Source: Streptomyces sp. ISL-98 (GTDB taxonomy: Bacteria; Actinomycetota; Actinomycetes; Streptomycetales; Streptomycetaceae). From it: a DNA stretch of 64,000 nt. Each line of letters begins with the position of its first letter. The stretch's first letter is position 1. Made by a program: the position numbers and the translations under genes. The DNA is taken from assembly GCF_018614055.1 (NCBI RefSeq), contig NZ_JAGGPB010000020.1, positions 165,012 to 229,011 of the forward strand. The letters run 5' to 3'. Below are positions 7,953 to 16,652 of the stretch, piece after piece. Below the pieces are notes generated by a model that was given only the letters and a program-made list of their open reading frames with translations, did not search any database and was not told the DNA's origin.

Positions 7953-9299
7953 TCAGCCGAGTGCCGCCCTCTTGAGCGCGGCCCTCTTGAAGGACCGGGC
8001 CCTGCGCGCCACCCGCCGCAGCGTCGCATTGCGCGGGACGAACGCGAACTGCTTCGGGATCGCGCCCGGCAGGGCGAGCGTCGTCAGACGGCGGCGCTTG
8101 AAGTAGCGCCAGGTGCTGCCGCCCAGATGCTCGGCGAGATAGCGTTCGGCCGCCGGCCGCAGGTCGGCGCGGATCTGCGGCTGCATCGCGAAGCCGACCG
8201 CCCGGACGAGGCCCGCCAGGTCGGCCGGGGCGGTGTGGTCGCCCACCTCCGGGCCCTCCTCCGCCAGGTCCGGGACCAGGGCGTCGACGATCGTGACCGG
8301 GACGCGGTTGCTGTTCTGGTACGGCGCCAGGCGCTCCAGGAGCCGGTCGGTGCCGGTCCGGGCCACCGGGATCGAGTAGAACGTGCTCGCCGTCAGCAGC
8401 GCCGTCGAGAAGCAGCCGACCACGAGCGCCGGCCGGATCCGCTGGTAGAGCACCTCGGCCAGCAACGGGTGGTCCAGGACGGTCAGTTCGACACCGAGGG
8501 ACTCCGCCTCGCGCTCCAGCATGCGCGACCAGCGGGCCGGGGCCGTCGGGTGCGGCTTGAACACGATCCGGCGGTGGCCCCGGGCGGCGGCGCCGCGCAA
8601 CATCGTGACGTGCAGCTCCTCTTCCTCCTCGGCGGTGAGGATCGAGAGCGCCGACAGGTACTGGCCAAGGAGCAGCGCCGCGTCCGCCGGCAGGTCCAAC
8701 TCCCGCTCGGCGTCGGAGAGTTCCGTGAGGACCTTCAGGAACGCCTCCGTCGGCACGACCTCCGGCGTGACGCCGTACTCGCCCAGCAGCAGCGGTTCCA
8801 GGCCCGGCACCAGGTCCAGATGGAGCAGGCGGCGAACCCGCGTGCCCACCAGCGGGTCGATCTTGTTCCGGGTCGGGCCGTAGCTCATCAGGCCGTCGGC
8901 GTAGACGTCCAGCGGGGCGTCCGTGAACAGCTGGGTGAGCGCGAGTGCCGGGTTGACCTGGATGGACTCGACGATCAGCTCCACCGTGTCGTCGCCGAGA
9001 CCCCACAGCAGCCTCAAGTGGCGTTCCCACAGCGGGATGTCGTCGGCCCGCGGCGCCCACGCGCCGGGGTGGAAGGGGGCGATGGTCTCGTTCCAGGACA
9101 GCAGCCCGTCGAAGCGGCCGCGCAGCCGCTCGAAGCCGGGCATCTCGTCGAGCGAGGGGGTCGTCTCGGGCGTCGTGGCGTTGTTGCTGACGAGGAGCAG
9201 CCGCCGGTCGGCCCGGCCGAAGCAGTCGCTGTCGATCGCGGCGGCCAGCGTCGCGGCGCCGTACAGCGTGGAGGCGAAGAAGATCTGTGTCGTGGGCAT
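7953..9299 (-). CDS. Polysialyltransferase-like protein (alpha-2,8-polysialyltransferase family)
   Basis: This 448-residue protein begins TQIFFASTLYGAATLAAAID, a GT-B N-terminal strand and loop typical of bacterial polysialyltransferase-like proteins. It carries the three motif types of bacterial sialyltransferases in order: D/E-D/E-G-like (YADGLMSYGPT), HP (VFKPHPTAP) and a Ser-Ser/Thr-like segment (VVGCFSTALLTAS). The C-terminus is strongly basic (LRRVARRARSFKRAALKRAA), which may hold it at the membrane. Enzymes of this kind extend chains of nonulosonic acid from a CMP-activated donor. It is coupled to the upstream GT2 gene by a 4-base ATGA overlap. The product is probably a polymer of the sugar made by the NeuB/NeuA-type genes on the opposite strand. 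Confidence 0.8.
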   Translation of the reverse strand: MPTTQIFFASTLYGAATLAAAIDSDCFGRADRRLLLVSNNATTPETTPSLDEMPGFERLRGRFDGLLSWNETIAPFHPGAWAPRADDIPLWERHLRLLWGLGDDTVELIVESIQVNPALALTQLFTDAPLDVYADGLMSYGPTRNKIDPLVGTRVRRLLHLDLVPGLEPLLLGEYGVTPEVVPTEAFLKVLTELSDAERELDLPADAALLLGQYLSALSILTAEEEEELHVTMLRGAAARGHRRIVFKPHPTAPARWSRMLEREAESLGVELTVLDHPLLAEVLYQRIRPALVVGCFSTALLTASTFYSIPVARTGTDRLLERLAPYQNSNRVPVTIVDALVPDLAEEGPEVGDHTAPADLAGLVRAVGFAMQPQIRADLRPAAERYLAEHLGGSTWRYFKRRRLTTLALPGAIPKQFAFVPRNATLRRVARRARSFKRAALKRAALG

Positions 9300-10282
9300 C
9301 AGGCCGCTGCCCCCGCCGCGATCACGGAACGACGGCGCAGAAGGCGGCGCAGGCGCACCGAACGCTTCATGTCCATCGAATCCAGTGCGTCCTTCAGAAT
9401 GTCCTGCGGCATCCCCTTGAGGGCCGCCGCACTCATCGTCCGCAATTTCCGTGCCACGGCCGGTTCGAACCTTTCGATACTTCCCAAGTGGTGGGAAATG
9501 ATGGCGCAGTACGTGCGTACCGCTTTCGGCAGAAGACGGTCCGCATCCGGGTCTTTCGCCGTTTCCTCGATGACCTGATCGAACGCGCGGATGAAATCGA
9601 GCTGCCGTACATCACCGATCTGTGTGAGCGAGGAGGAGACACCCCGCCGGTAGAAGACGCCCAGCGAGGCGACGGTGGCGAAGGATTCCGCCTCCCGGTG
9701 CAGCCGCCAGATCCACGGCCGGTCCTCGGCCGTCCGCAGGCCGTCCGTGAAGTGCAGCAGCCCCCGGTCGGCGAGCCGCCGGTGGTACATGCCGGCCCAG
9801 GCGTACGCGTAGTCCACGGACGTCGACCGGTCGGCGGGCAGGATCGCCTCGCGCGGCGACATGACGATGCCGCGCCGGCCGTGCGGGACGCGGTGGACCG
9901 TACGGGAACGGCCCGTGCACTGCACATGGTCCGTACGGACGAAGTCGCAGCCCAGCGTCTCCATGGTGGCAAGCAGCCCGGTGTAGTGGCCGGGGGCCAG
10001 CCAGTCGTCGCCGTCGAGGAAGGTCAGGTACTCGCCGCTCGCCGCGTCGAGGCCCGTGTTGCGGGCGGTGGCCAGGCCGCCATTGCGCTCATGTCTGACC
10101 AGGACCGCCCCCGGAAGGTCCTGTTCCGCACGCTGGAGGATCTCCGGCGTACCGTCCGTCGAACAGTCGTCGACGAGAATGAATTCGAAGTCGTCACGCG
10201 CGTTCGCGCGGAGACTTCGAAGGGTGTCGGGGGCGTATGTCTGCACGTTGAAGAACGGCACGATGACGGAGAGCTTGACCAC
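9299..10282 (-). CDS. Family 2 glycosyltransferase
   Basis: This 327-residue GT-A enzyme starts KLSVIVPFFNVQTY. It has the DDCSTDGT donor-loop motif and TFLDGDDWLAPGH containing the metal-binding acidic cluster (about residues 89-93), followed by the EDRPWIWRL segment. These are the standard inverting GT2 features of teichoic-acid and capsule transferases. The C-terminus is basic and ends AAGAAA, with no transmembrane segment. The gene is the first of a two-gene operon with the polysialyltransferase-like gene and is divergent from the activation genes, so the 187-base gap to 10469 should hold promoters for both arms of the island. Donor and acceptor are unknown. Confidence 0.88.
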   Translation of the reverse strand: MVKLSVIVPFFNVQTYAPDTLRSLRANARDDFEFILVDDCSTDGTPEILQRAEQDLPGAVLVRHERNGGLATARNTGLDAASGEYLTFLDGDDWLAPGHYTGLLATMETLGCDFVRTDHVQCTGRSRTVHRVPHGRRGIVMSPREAILPADRSTSVDYAYAWAGMYHRRLADRGLLHFTDGLRTAEDRPWIWRLHREAESFATVASLGVFYRRGVSSSLTQIGDVRQLDFIRAFDQVIEETAKDPDADRLLPKAVRTYCAIISHHLGSIERFEPAVARKLRTMSAAALKGMPQDILKDALDSMDMKRSVRLRRLLRRRSVIAAGAAA

Positions 10283-10469
10283 CCCCGCGACGCTAGGGCG
10301 TACTCCGGCATTCGTTGCGACACCTGGAGAGATGCTGGGTGAACGAAGAATGGCGGAATGGTTAACCAGCCTGTTTTCCGGGCGCCGACTCCGATCGTCG
10401 ATGTGCTGTTAACCCTTTGTTGCGGCTGAGTTGGGCCGTGAATCGGAATGCCTCCCTAGTTTCATCGAT

Positions 10470-11780
10470 GTGCCAGCAAGTACCAGCAAAGCCCTGCGGA
10501 TCGCCGTGATCGCCGATTCCGACACGCGATGGAAATGGGGCGCACTCACCGCCCGCCGCATCGCGCCGGAAGCCGAACTCAGCGGATTCCTGCTGCGCGG
10601 CCGCGCCACCCCCACACCCCGCCAGCTCGCCGAAGTCGGCGTACCGGTGGACGGAGTGCGGGAAGTGACCGCCGCGGAATTCATCGGCGAGATCGAGCAC
10701 GAGTCGTACGACGTCGTCCTGCTCGCCCTCGTCGGCGGAGCCGTACAGGCGATGCTGCACGGCCTGGCGCCGCTGTGGCCCCAGGCCGCGAGACGTCCCG
10801 TCATCGGCACCGGCTATGTCGGTGTCGTGTACGAGAAGCTCGCCGACGGGCTGCTGCTGCGCCACGGCGCGGACATCGTGCTCGCCAACTCCCGCCACGA
10901 CGCGGAGCGTTTCCGTGCGGTGTACGAGGGCGTGGGCGCGGATGCTTCGGCCGTGACGGAGGCGGCGCTACCGTTCCTCGGGGGAGCCCCTTACGAGGGA
11001 GCGGACACCGCCACGGCAGCGGACACCGCCACCGTCGTCTTCGCCGCCCAGCCCTCCGTCCCGCAGTCCCGCGCCGACCGTACGTACCTGCTGCGCCGCC
11101 TGGTCCAGCACGCCAGGCTGCACCCCGGCCGCGTAGTCCTCCTCAAGCTGCGCAGCAAGCCGGGCGAGCACACCACGCACATCGAGGAACTGCCCTACCA
11201 GAAGCTCGCCGCCCGCATGGAAGGCGGCGTACCGAGCAACTTCCGCCTCGTCTACGGGCACATGGGCGAGGTCCTGGACCGCACCGACCTCCTTGTCACG
11301 GTCAGCTCGACCGCCGCCCTGGAGTCGCTGCACCGCCGCATCCCGACCGCCGTCCTCACCGACCTGGGCGTGCGCGAAGTCCTCGGCAACCACCACTTCC
11401 TCGGCTCCGGATGCCTGACGTCCTGGGACCGGCTCGACGCCGGGCACCGGCCGCAGGCCGACGAGGAGTGGCTCGCGCGTCAGGGCGTGGCGGCGGACGG
11501 CTCGTACGAAACGGCCTTCGACGCCGTACGCAAACGGGTCACCGCACTCCTGGAGCGCCCCGGACTCCCGCCCCTGGCCCCCTATTACACCCCCGCCACC
11601 GCGCCGGGCTACCTCCCCGGCATCCTCGCCCGCCACCGCCTCGACGGCGCGGCGGCCACCACCGACATCACGGGCGTACGCCGCGTCGTGCGCGACGCCG
11701 TACGGGAAGTGGCGCGCGGGGCGTACCGCCACGGGGTGCAGCGCGTGGCCCCCGTCATCCGCCGCATGGGAGAACTATGA
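10470..11780 (+). CDS. Putative glycosyltransferase-like protein of the nonulosonic acid cluster (DUF6716-like)
   Basis: This 436-residue soluble protein begins ALRIAVIADSDTRWKWGAL, a Rossmann-like first strand. It has VVLLALVGGAVQAM, GTGYVGVVYEKLADGL, the basic segment VVLLKLRSKPGEHTTHIEE and a late DLLVTVSSTAALESLHR with the Ser-Ser-Thr found in sialyltransferase-like GT-B proteins. It looks like the family often labelled DUF6716 putative glycosyltransferase; no activity is established to my knowledge. I chose the GTG start that gives VPASTSKALRIAV; an in-frame TTG lies 39 bases upstream. The stop overlaps the cytidylyltransferase start (ATGA), so they are coupled. Confidence 0.72.
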   Translation: MPASTSKALRIAVIADSDTRWKWGALTARRIAPEAELSGFLLRGRATPTPRQLAEVGVPVDGVREVTAAEFIGEIEHESYDVVLLALVGGAVQAMLHGLAPLWPQAARRPVIGTGYVGVVYEKLADGLLLRHGADIVLANSRHDAERFRAVYEGVGADASAVTEAALPFLGGAPYEGADTATAADTATVVFAAQPSVPQSRADRTYLLRRLVQHARLHPGRVVLLKLRSKPGEHTTHIEELPYQKLAARMEGGVPSNFRLVYGHMGEVLDRTDLLVTVSSTAALESLHRRIPTAVLTDLGVREVLGNHHFLGSGCLTSWDRLDAGHRPQADEEWLARQGVAADGSYETAFDAVRKRVTALLERPGLPPLAPYYTPATAPGYLPGILARHRLDGAAATTDITGVRRVVRDAVREVARGAYRHGVQRVAPVIRRMGEL

Positions 11781-13033
11781 GCAGCCAGCCGCAGCCCCTC
11801 GAAGCCGCGACCACGACCGCGTCCGCGACCGTACGCCGCGTACTCGCCGTAATCCCCGCACGCGGCGGATCCAAGGGCGTACCCGCCAAGAACCTCGCCG
11901 CCGTCGGGGGCGTGCCGCTCGTCGCGCGCGCCGTCCGGGCGTGCCGGGGCGCCGGGCATGTCACGGACGTCGTGGTCTCGACGGACGACGCCGCGATCGC
12001 GGAGGTGGCACGCGGCGCGGGTGCCGAAGTGGTGCTGCGCCCGGCGGACATCGCGGGCGACACGGCGACCAGCGAGGCGGCCGTACTGCACGCAATGGAC
12101 GCCCACGAGGCAATCCGGGGCGCGGCGGCGGACGTGGTCCTGCTGGTGCAGTGCACCAGCCCGTTCCTGACGAGCGAGGACATCGAAGGCGTCTGCGCGG
12201 CGGTGATCGAGGACGGCGCGGACACGGCGCACACAGTGGCCCCCTTCCACGGCTTCGTCTGGCGGGAGGACGCACCGGACAGCCAAGGCGTCAACCACGA
12301 CAAGGCCTTCCGCCCCCGCCGCCAGGACCGCCCCCAGGACTTCCTGGAGACCGGCGCCGCGTACGCCATGGACGCCGCCGGATTCCGCGAGGCAGGGCAC
12401 CGCTTCTTCGGGCGTACCGCGCTCGTACGCACCGACCCCGCCCGGGTCCTGGAGATCGACGACCCGCACGACCTGGCACGGGCCCGCGCTCTCGCGCCGC
12501 TCTTCGACGCACAGGCCACCGCCCTCCCGACGCGCGACGACATCGACGCCGTCGTCATCGACTTCGACGGCACCCAGACCGACGACAGGGTGCTGATCGA
12601 CTCCGAAGGACGCGAACTCGTCGCCGTGCACCGCGGCGACGGACTCGGCATCGCGGCCCTGCGCAACGCGGGGCTCAAGCTGCTGATCCTGTCCACGGAA
12701 CAGAACCCGGTCGTCGCCGCACGGGCCCGCAAGCTGCGTATCCCCGTACTCCACGGCATCGACCGCAAGGACCTCGCGCTCAAGCAGTGGTGCGAGGAAC
12801 AGGGCGTCGCCCCCGAGCGCGTCCTCTACGCCGGCAACGACGTCAACGACCTCGCCTGCCTGGCCCTCGTCGGCTGGCCGGTGGCGGTCGCCAATGCCCA
12901 CGACACGGTCCGTGGCGCCGCACGCGCCGTCACGACCGTGCCCGGGGGCGACGGCGCGATCCGCGAGATCGCCGCCTGGGTCCTCGGCCCGTCACTGTCC
13001 ACCACTCCTCAAGATCCCCACCCCCACCCGTAA
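11777..13033 (+). CDS. Acylneuraminate cytidylyltransferase fused to KdsC-like HAD phosphatase
   Basis: This 418-residue protein has two domains. Residues about 20-245 are a CMP-nonulosonate synthetase: VIPARGGSKGVPAKNL binds CTP, and DVVVSTDD and LVQCTSPFLTSEDI are typical of NeuA. Residues about 255-410 are a HAD phosphatase of the KdsC/NeuA-C type, with nucleophile motif VIDFDGTQTDD and the late YAGNDVNDLACL motif. The same fusion order occurs in animal CMAS enzymes. The combination should dephosphorylate a 9-phosphate intermediate and activate the sugar with CTP, which fits a NeuB partner working on a hexose 6-phosphate. It is followed 47 bases later by the synthase gene. Catalytic residues of both domains appear intact. 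Confidence 0.9.
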   Translation: MSSQPQPLEAATTTASATVRRVLAVIPARGGSKGVPAKNLAAVGGVPLVARAVRACRGAGHVTDVVVSTDDAAIAEVARGAGAEVVLRPADIAGDTATSEAAVLHAMDAHEAIRGAAADVVLLVQCTSPFLTSEDIEGVCAAVIEDGADTAHTVAPFHGFVWREDAPDSQGVNHDKAFRPRRQDRPQDFLETGAAYAMDAAGFREAGHRFFGRTALVRTDPARVLEIDDPHDLARARALAPLFDAQATALPTRDDIDAVVIDFDGTQTDDRVLIDSEGRELVAVHRGDGLGIAALRNAGLKLLILSTEQNPVVAARARKLRIPVLHGIDRKDLALKQWCEEQGVAPERVLYAGNDVNDLACLALVGWPVAVANAHDTVRGAARAVTTVPGGDGAIREIAAWVLGPSLSTTPQDPHPHP

Positions 13034-13080
13034 CTCCCCCTCGTAACCCCCCAGTTACTCCCCCCGTTAGGAAAGCCCAC

Positions 13081-14019
13081 ATGAGCAGCAACTCCCGCCT
13101 CCGCGCCCTCGGTTCGAAGACCGCAGGCCCCGGCAACCCCGTCTACGTCACCGGCGAGATCGGCATCAACCACAACGGTGACCTGGAGAACGCCATCGCG
13201 CTGATCGACGTCGCCGCCGACGCCGGCTGCGACGCGGTCAAGTTCCAGAAGCGGACCCCGGAGATCTGCACGCCGCGCGACCAGTGGGACATCGAGCGCG
13301 ACACGCCCTGGGGCCGGATGACGTACATCGACTACCGCCACCGCGTCGAGTTCGGCGAGGACGAGTACCGCGCCATCGACGAGCACTGCAAGAAGCGCGG
13401 CATCGACTGGTTCGCATCGCCGTGGGACACCGAGGCCGTCGCCTTCCTGGAGAAGTTCGACCTGCCGGCCCACAAGGTCGCCTCCGCGTCCCTCACGGAC
13501 GACGAGCTGCTCCGCGCCCTGCGCGCCACCGGCCGCACGGTCATCCTGTCCACCGGCATGTCGACGCCGCGCCAGATCCGCCACGCCGTGGAGGTGCTCG
13601 GCAGCGACAACATCCTGCTCTGCCACGCCACGTCGACGTACCCGGCGAAGGCCGAGGAGCTCAACCTGCGGGTCATCAACACCCTCCAGGCCGAGTACCC
13701 CAACGTCCCGATCGGCTACAGCGGCCACGAGACCGGCCTGCAGACGACCCTCGCCGCCGTCGCCCTCGGCGCCGCGTTCGTCGAGCGCCACATCACCCTC
13801 GACCGCGCCATGTGGGGCTCCGACCAGGCTGCGTCCGTCGAGCCCGGCGGCCTGACCCGCCTGGTCCGCGACATCCGCACCATCGAGGCCTCGCTCGGCG
13901 ACGGCGTCAAGAAGGTGTACGAGTCCGAGCTCGGCCCGATGAAGAAGCTGCGCCGCGTCGCGGGCGTCGTCGCTGCGTCTGCCCCGGCGGACCCCGACCG
14001 CGAGCCCGCAGCGGTCTGA
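13081..14019 (+). CDS. NeuB-family nonulosonic acid (Kdn/sialic acid) synthase
   Basis: This 312-residue TIM-barrel enzyme begins after a short leader with YVTGEIGINHNGDLENA, the NeuB N-terminal signature. It continues CDAVKFQKRTPE, WFASPWDTEAVAFLE, HKVASASLTDDELL, ILSTGMSTPRQI and IGYSGHETGLQ, ending with FVERHITLDR. It condenses PEP with a mannose-type sugar (ManNAc, mannose, or their 6-phosphates) to give a nine-carbon acid. There is no C-terminal antifreeze-like SAF domain, which most bacterial NeuB enzymes have; the chain ends after the barrel with a short polar tail. The absence of a NeuC-type epimerase nearby favours mannose 6-phosphate and Kdn as substrate and product, but this is inference. 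The ATG has TTAGGAAAG seven bases before it. Confidence 0.92.
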   Translation: MSSNSRLRALGSKTAGPGNPVYVTGEIGINHNGDLENAIALIDVAADAGCDAVKFQKRTPEICTPRDQWDIERDTPWGRMTYIDYRHRVEFGEDEYRAIDEHCKKRGIDWFASPWDTEAVAFLEKFDLPAHKVASASLTDDELLRALRATGRTVILSTGMSTPRQIRHAVEVLGSDNILLCHATSTYPAKAEELNLRVINTLQAEYPNVPIGYSGHETGLQTTLAAVALGAAFVERHITLDRAMWGSDQAASVEPGGLTRLVRDIRTIEASLGDGVKKVYESELGPMKKLRRVAGVVAASAPADPDREPAAV

Positions 14020-14055
14020 GCGGTCTGACGGAAAACGGAAGCCGGTCGAGTCGCC

Positions 14056-15108
14056 GTGAACGGCACCCCCGCCACCCCCGTGCCCGACACTCTCGCGTTC
14101 GTCGAGAGTCCGGTCCAGCTCCTGAACGTCCTGGAGTGGGCCCACAACAGGACGAGCGACCTCACGGTCGTCGTCCTGTCACCCACCGACCCCATGACCC
14201 GCGGCCAGCTGCGGCGCATGGCGGAACTGGCCCGCGAAGCAGGCATGCGGGTGCGGTGGGAGGAGGCGCGCGGTGGGGCGGGGGCGCCGTTCCACACCAT
14301 CGGCGGGCTCGCGGGCGCCCTGCGCCGGGCCCGCCGCATCGTCATCGGCGACCCGTTCTCGCGGTACGTACAGCTGCTGCTGACCATCACGCGGGCCCGG
14401 GACCTGGTCGTCGTCGACGACGGCACGGCCACGATGGAGTTCATCGCGCAGCTCGCCGGGGGTGAGCGCCTGGTGCGCTGGCACCGGCGCGGCGGCCGTC
14501 GCGGGCCGCGCGACCTCGTCTTCGGACCGGTGTCGGCGGCCGCCCGCCGCCGCCTCACCCCGTCCTCCGCACGGACCGTCGAGGTCTTCACCTCGATGCC
14601 GCTGGAGGAGGCGGCCCCCGGGATCACCGTCACCGCGAACGACTTCGCGTGGACCCGCAGCCGCTTCGGCCCGCCCCGCATCACGCGCGGCGCCGACCTG
14701 GTCGGGACCTCGCTGGTCGAGACCGGCGTCGTGGACCCCGACCGGTACGTCGAGGCGGTCACCACCCTCGCCCGCACCCACGGTGCCACCCGCTACTTCG
14801 CCCACCGCCGCGAGAGCACCGAAAAGCTGCACCGCCTGGCCGTCGAGACGGGCCTGGAGATCGTCCGCCCCGAGCTGCCGCTGGAGCTCATCGCACGGCG
14901 CGGCCCCATCGGCCGTACGATCCTGAGCTTCCCGTCCACGGTCGTGCACACACTCCCGCTCGCCCTCGCGGGCACGGGTGTACGCGTCGCGGTCTGCGAC
15001 GTCTCACCGCAGTGGCTGCGGGACACGGCCTCGCCTCGCGCCCAGGGCTTCCTGTCGGGCGTCACGACGACGGCCCGCGACGTGCAGCGCCTCCCGGCCC
15101 TGAACTGA
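14056..15108 (+). CDS. Polysialyltransferase-like protein
   Basis: This 350-residue protein starts DTLAFVESPVQLLNVLEWAH, the characteristic N-terminus of alpha-2,8-polysialyltransferase-like GT-B enzymes. The D/E-D/E-G motif is clear in DLVVVDDGTATMEFI. A basic/histidine segment YFAHRRESTEKL stands where the HP motif is expected. The Ser-Thr motif is LSFPSTVVHTL, followed by VAVCDVSPQWL. It is the last gene of the activation operon, starting at a GTG 36 bases after the synthase stop. With the homologous gene on the other strand it gives the island two chain-extending candidates; they may form different linkages or divide initiation and polymerisation. No signal peptide is seen, so it should act at the inner membrane face. 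Confidence 0.82.
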   Translation: MNGTPATPVPDTLAFVESPVQLLNVLEWAHNRTSDLTVVVLSPTDPMTRGQLRRMAELAREAGMRVRWEEARGGAGAPFHTIGGLAGALRRARRIVIGDPFSRYVQLLLTITRARDLVVVDDGTATMEFIAQLAGGERLVRWHRRGGRRGPRDLVFGPVSAAARRRLTPSSARTVEVFTSMPLEEAAPGITVTANDFAWTRSRFGPPRITRGADLVGTSLVETGVVDPDRYVEAVTTLARTHGATRYFAHRRESTEKLHRLAVETGLEIVRPELPLELIARRGPIGRTILSFPSTVVHTLPLALAGTGVRVAVCDVSPQWLRDTASPRAQGFLSGVTTTARDVQRLPALN

Positions 15109-15261
15109 CGGCCTTGGAGTAACCGGCCTCGAAGCAACCCCGTGGTTTACCCTTCGTGGGTAACGCCCATGCGCAGCACGGCCAGTTTGTTTTCCCCTAT
15201 GCGGCTGAACTTTTGTTGATCGCTGGTTAGTTGCACCCCGAATGGGCCTACTCTTCCAGGG

Positions 15262-16515
15262 GTGAACCAGCTGATGTCCCGCGCGTCCGAAGAAGCAGAC
15301 CGGCCAGAAGCAGACCGGCCGGAGGAGGCTCCGCTGCCCGGCGCTCTGCCCATGAGCCTGCGTGTCGAACTGATCGCCTTCCGCCGGGACTTGCACATGC
15401 ATCCCGAGCTCGGCAACCAGGAGTTCCGCACGACCGCCGCGATCAAGGCCCGGCTCGAAGAGGCCGGCCTGGAGCCGCGTGTGCTCTCCACCGGCACGGG
15501 CCTGATGTGCGACATCGGCGACTGGGACGGCGTACGCCCCCTGCTGGCCATCCGCGCCGACATCGACGCACTCCCCATCCCCGACACGAAGACGGGCGTC
15601 CCGTACCGCTCCACCGTCCCCGACCGCGCCCACGCCTGCGGCCACGACGTGCACACCGCCGCGGTCCTCGGCGCCGGTCTCGTCCTCGCCGACCTGCACA
15701 GCCGGGGCCTGCTGCCACATCCTGTACGGCTGATCTTCCAGCCCGCCGAGGAAGTGCTGCCCGGCGGTGCCACCGACGCGATCGAGGCCGGGGTGCTGGA
15801 AGGGGTGGGCAGGATCATCGCGGTGCACTGCGACCCCAAGGTGGACGCGGGCCGCATCGGTCTGCGGCCGGGAGCGATCACCTCGGCCTGCGACCGCCTG
15901 GAGGTCTCGCTCGACGGCCCCGGCGGCCACACCGCCCGCCCGCACCTCACCACCGACATGGTCACCGCGGCCGCCAGGGTCGTCACCGACGTCCCGGCCC
16001 TGATCGCCCGCCGCGTCGACGCGCGCGCGGGGCTCGCGGTGACCTGGGGGCGTATCGAATCGGGCCACGCCTGCAACGTGATCCCGCAGCGCGCCGAGCT
16101 GTCCGGAACCGTTCGCTGCCTGGACCTCCAGGCCTGGCGCGAGGCCCCCGACCTGGTCCATGCCGCGATCGACGAGATCGCGAACCTGCACGGCGCGAAG
16201 TCGCAGATCAACTACATCCGCGGCGTCCCGCCCGTTGTCAATGACCCGGCCGTCACCGACCTGCTCGCCGCCGCCATGACCGCCAGGCGCGGATCGTACG
16301 CAATCGAGGACACCGAGCAGAGCCTCGGCGGCGAGGACTTCTCCTGGTACCTGGAACAGGTCCCCGGCGCAATGGCCCGTCTCGGCGTGCGGGCTCCGGG
16401 TGACACAGCCCGGCGTGACCTGCATCGTGGTGATTTCGACGTGGATGAGCACGCGATCGAGGCCGGGGTCGAGCTCTTCACCGCTGCCGCGCTACTCGAC
16501 GGACACCGTTCGTAA
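15262..16515 (+). CDS. M20-family amidohydrolase
   Basis: This 417-residue protein is an M20D (HipO/amidohydrolase) metalloenzyme. After a polar N-terminal leader it has RRDLHMHPELGNQEF, the substrate/metal motif ACGHDVHTAAVLG, VRLIFQPAEEVLPGGA, the dimerisation-domain lid GPGGHTARPH, SGHACNVIPQRAELSGT, and a final LGGEDFSWYL providing metal ligands. Family members hydrolyse N-acyl amino acids and related amides. It precedes the nucleoside lipoprotein gene by 137 bases and is separated from it by a near-copy of the nucleoside operator, so it is probably not part of that regulon. The GTG start was chosen because it opens the frame and gives a normal length. The natural amide substrate is unknown. 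Confidence 0.88.
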   Translation: MNQLMSRASEEADRPEADRPEEAPLPGALPMSLRVELIAFRRDLHMHPELGNQEFRTTAAIKARLEEAGLEPRVLSTGTGLMCDIGDWDGVRPLLAIRADIDALPIPDTKTGVPYRSTVPDRAHACGHDVHTAAVLGAGLVLADLHSRGLLPHPVRLIFQPAEEVLPGGATDAIEAGVLEGVGRIIAVHCDPKVDAGRIGLRPGAITSACDRLEVSLDGPGGHTARPHLTTDMVTAAARVVTDVPALIARRVDARAGLAVTWGRIESGHACNVIPQRAELSGTVRCLDLQAWREAPDLVHAAIDEIANLHGAKSQINYIRGVPPVVNDPAVTDLLAAAMTARRGSYAIEDTEQSLGGEDFSWYLEQVPGAMARLGVRAPGDTARRDLHRGDFDVDEHAIEAGVELFTAAALLDGHRS

Positions 16516-16581
16516 TCAGCCACGGCGCCTTCCGTTCACGACGATCCGATAACAGCTGTCGTACGGGCTCTTATCCGGCAT

Positions 16582-16593
16582 CTACGCGCGTTA
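16582..16593. promoter_or_regulatory. Nucleoside-regulon operator, degenerate copy (upstream of BMP lipoprotein)
   Basis: CTACGCGCGTTA matches ten of twelve positions of the palindrome CTACGCGCGTAG; the left half and core are intact. It ends 59 bases before the lipoprotein start. Confidence 0.6.
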
Positions 16594-16652
16594 CGATCGC
16601 CGCGAAACCAGCGCCGGCAGAGGCGCTTCGGTCAGGTTGAAGGAGCCCTCCC

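Noticed and set aside
15147..15163. TTACCC-TTCGT-GGGTAA inverted repeat before the amidohydrolase
   Set aside because: Only a 6-bp stem with no second copy nearby; too weak to call an operator or terminator.
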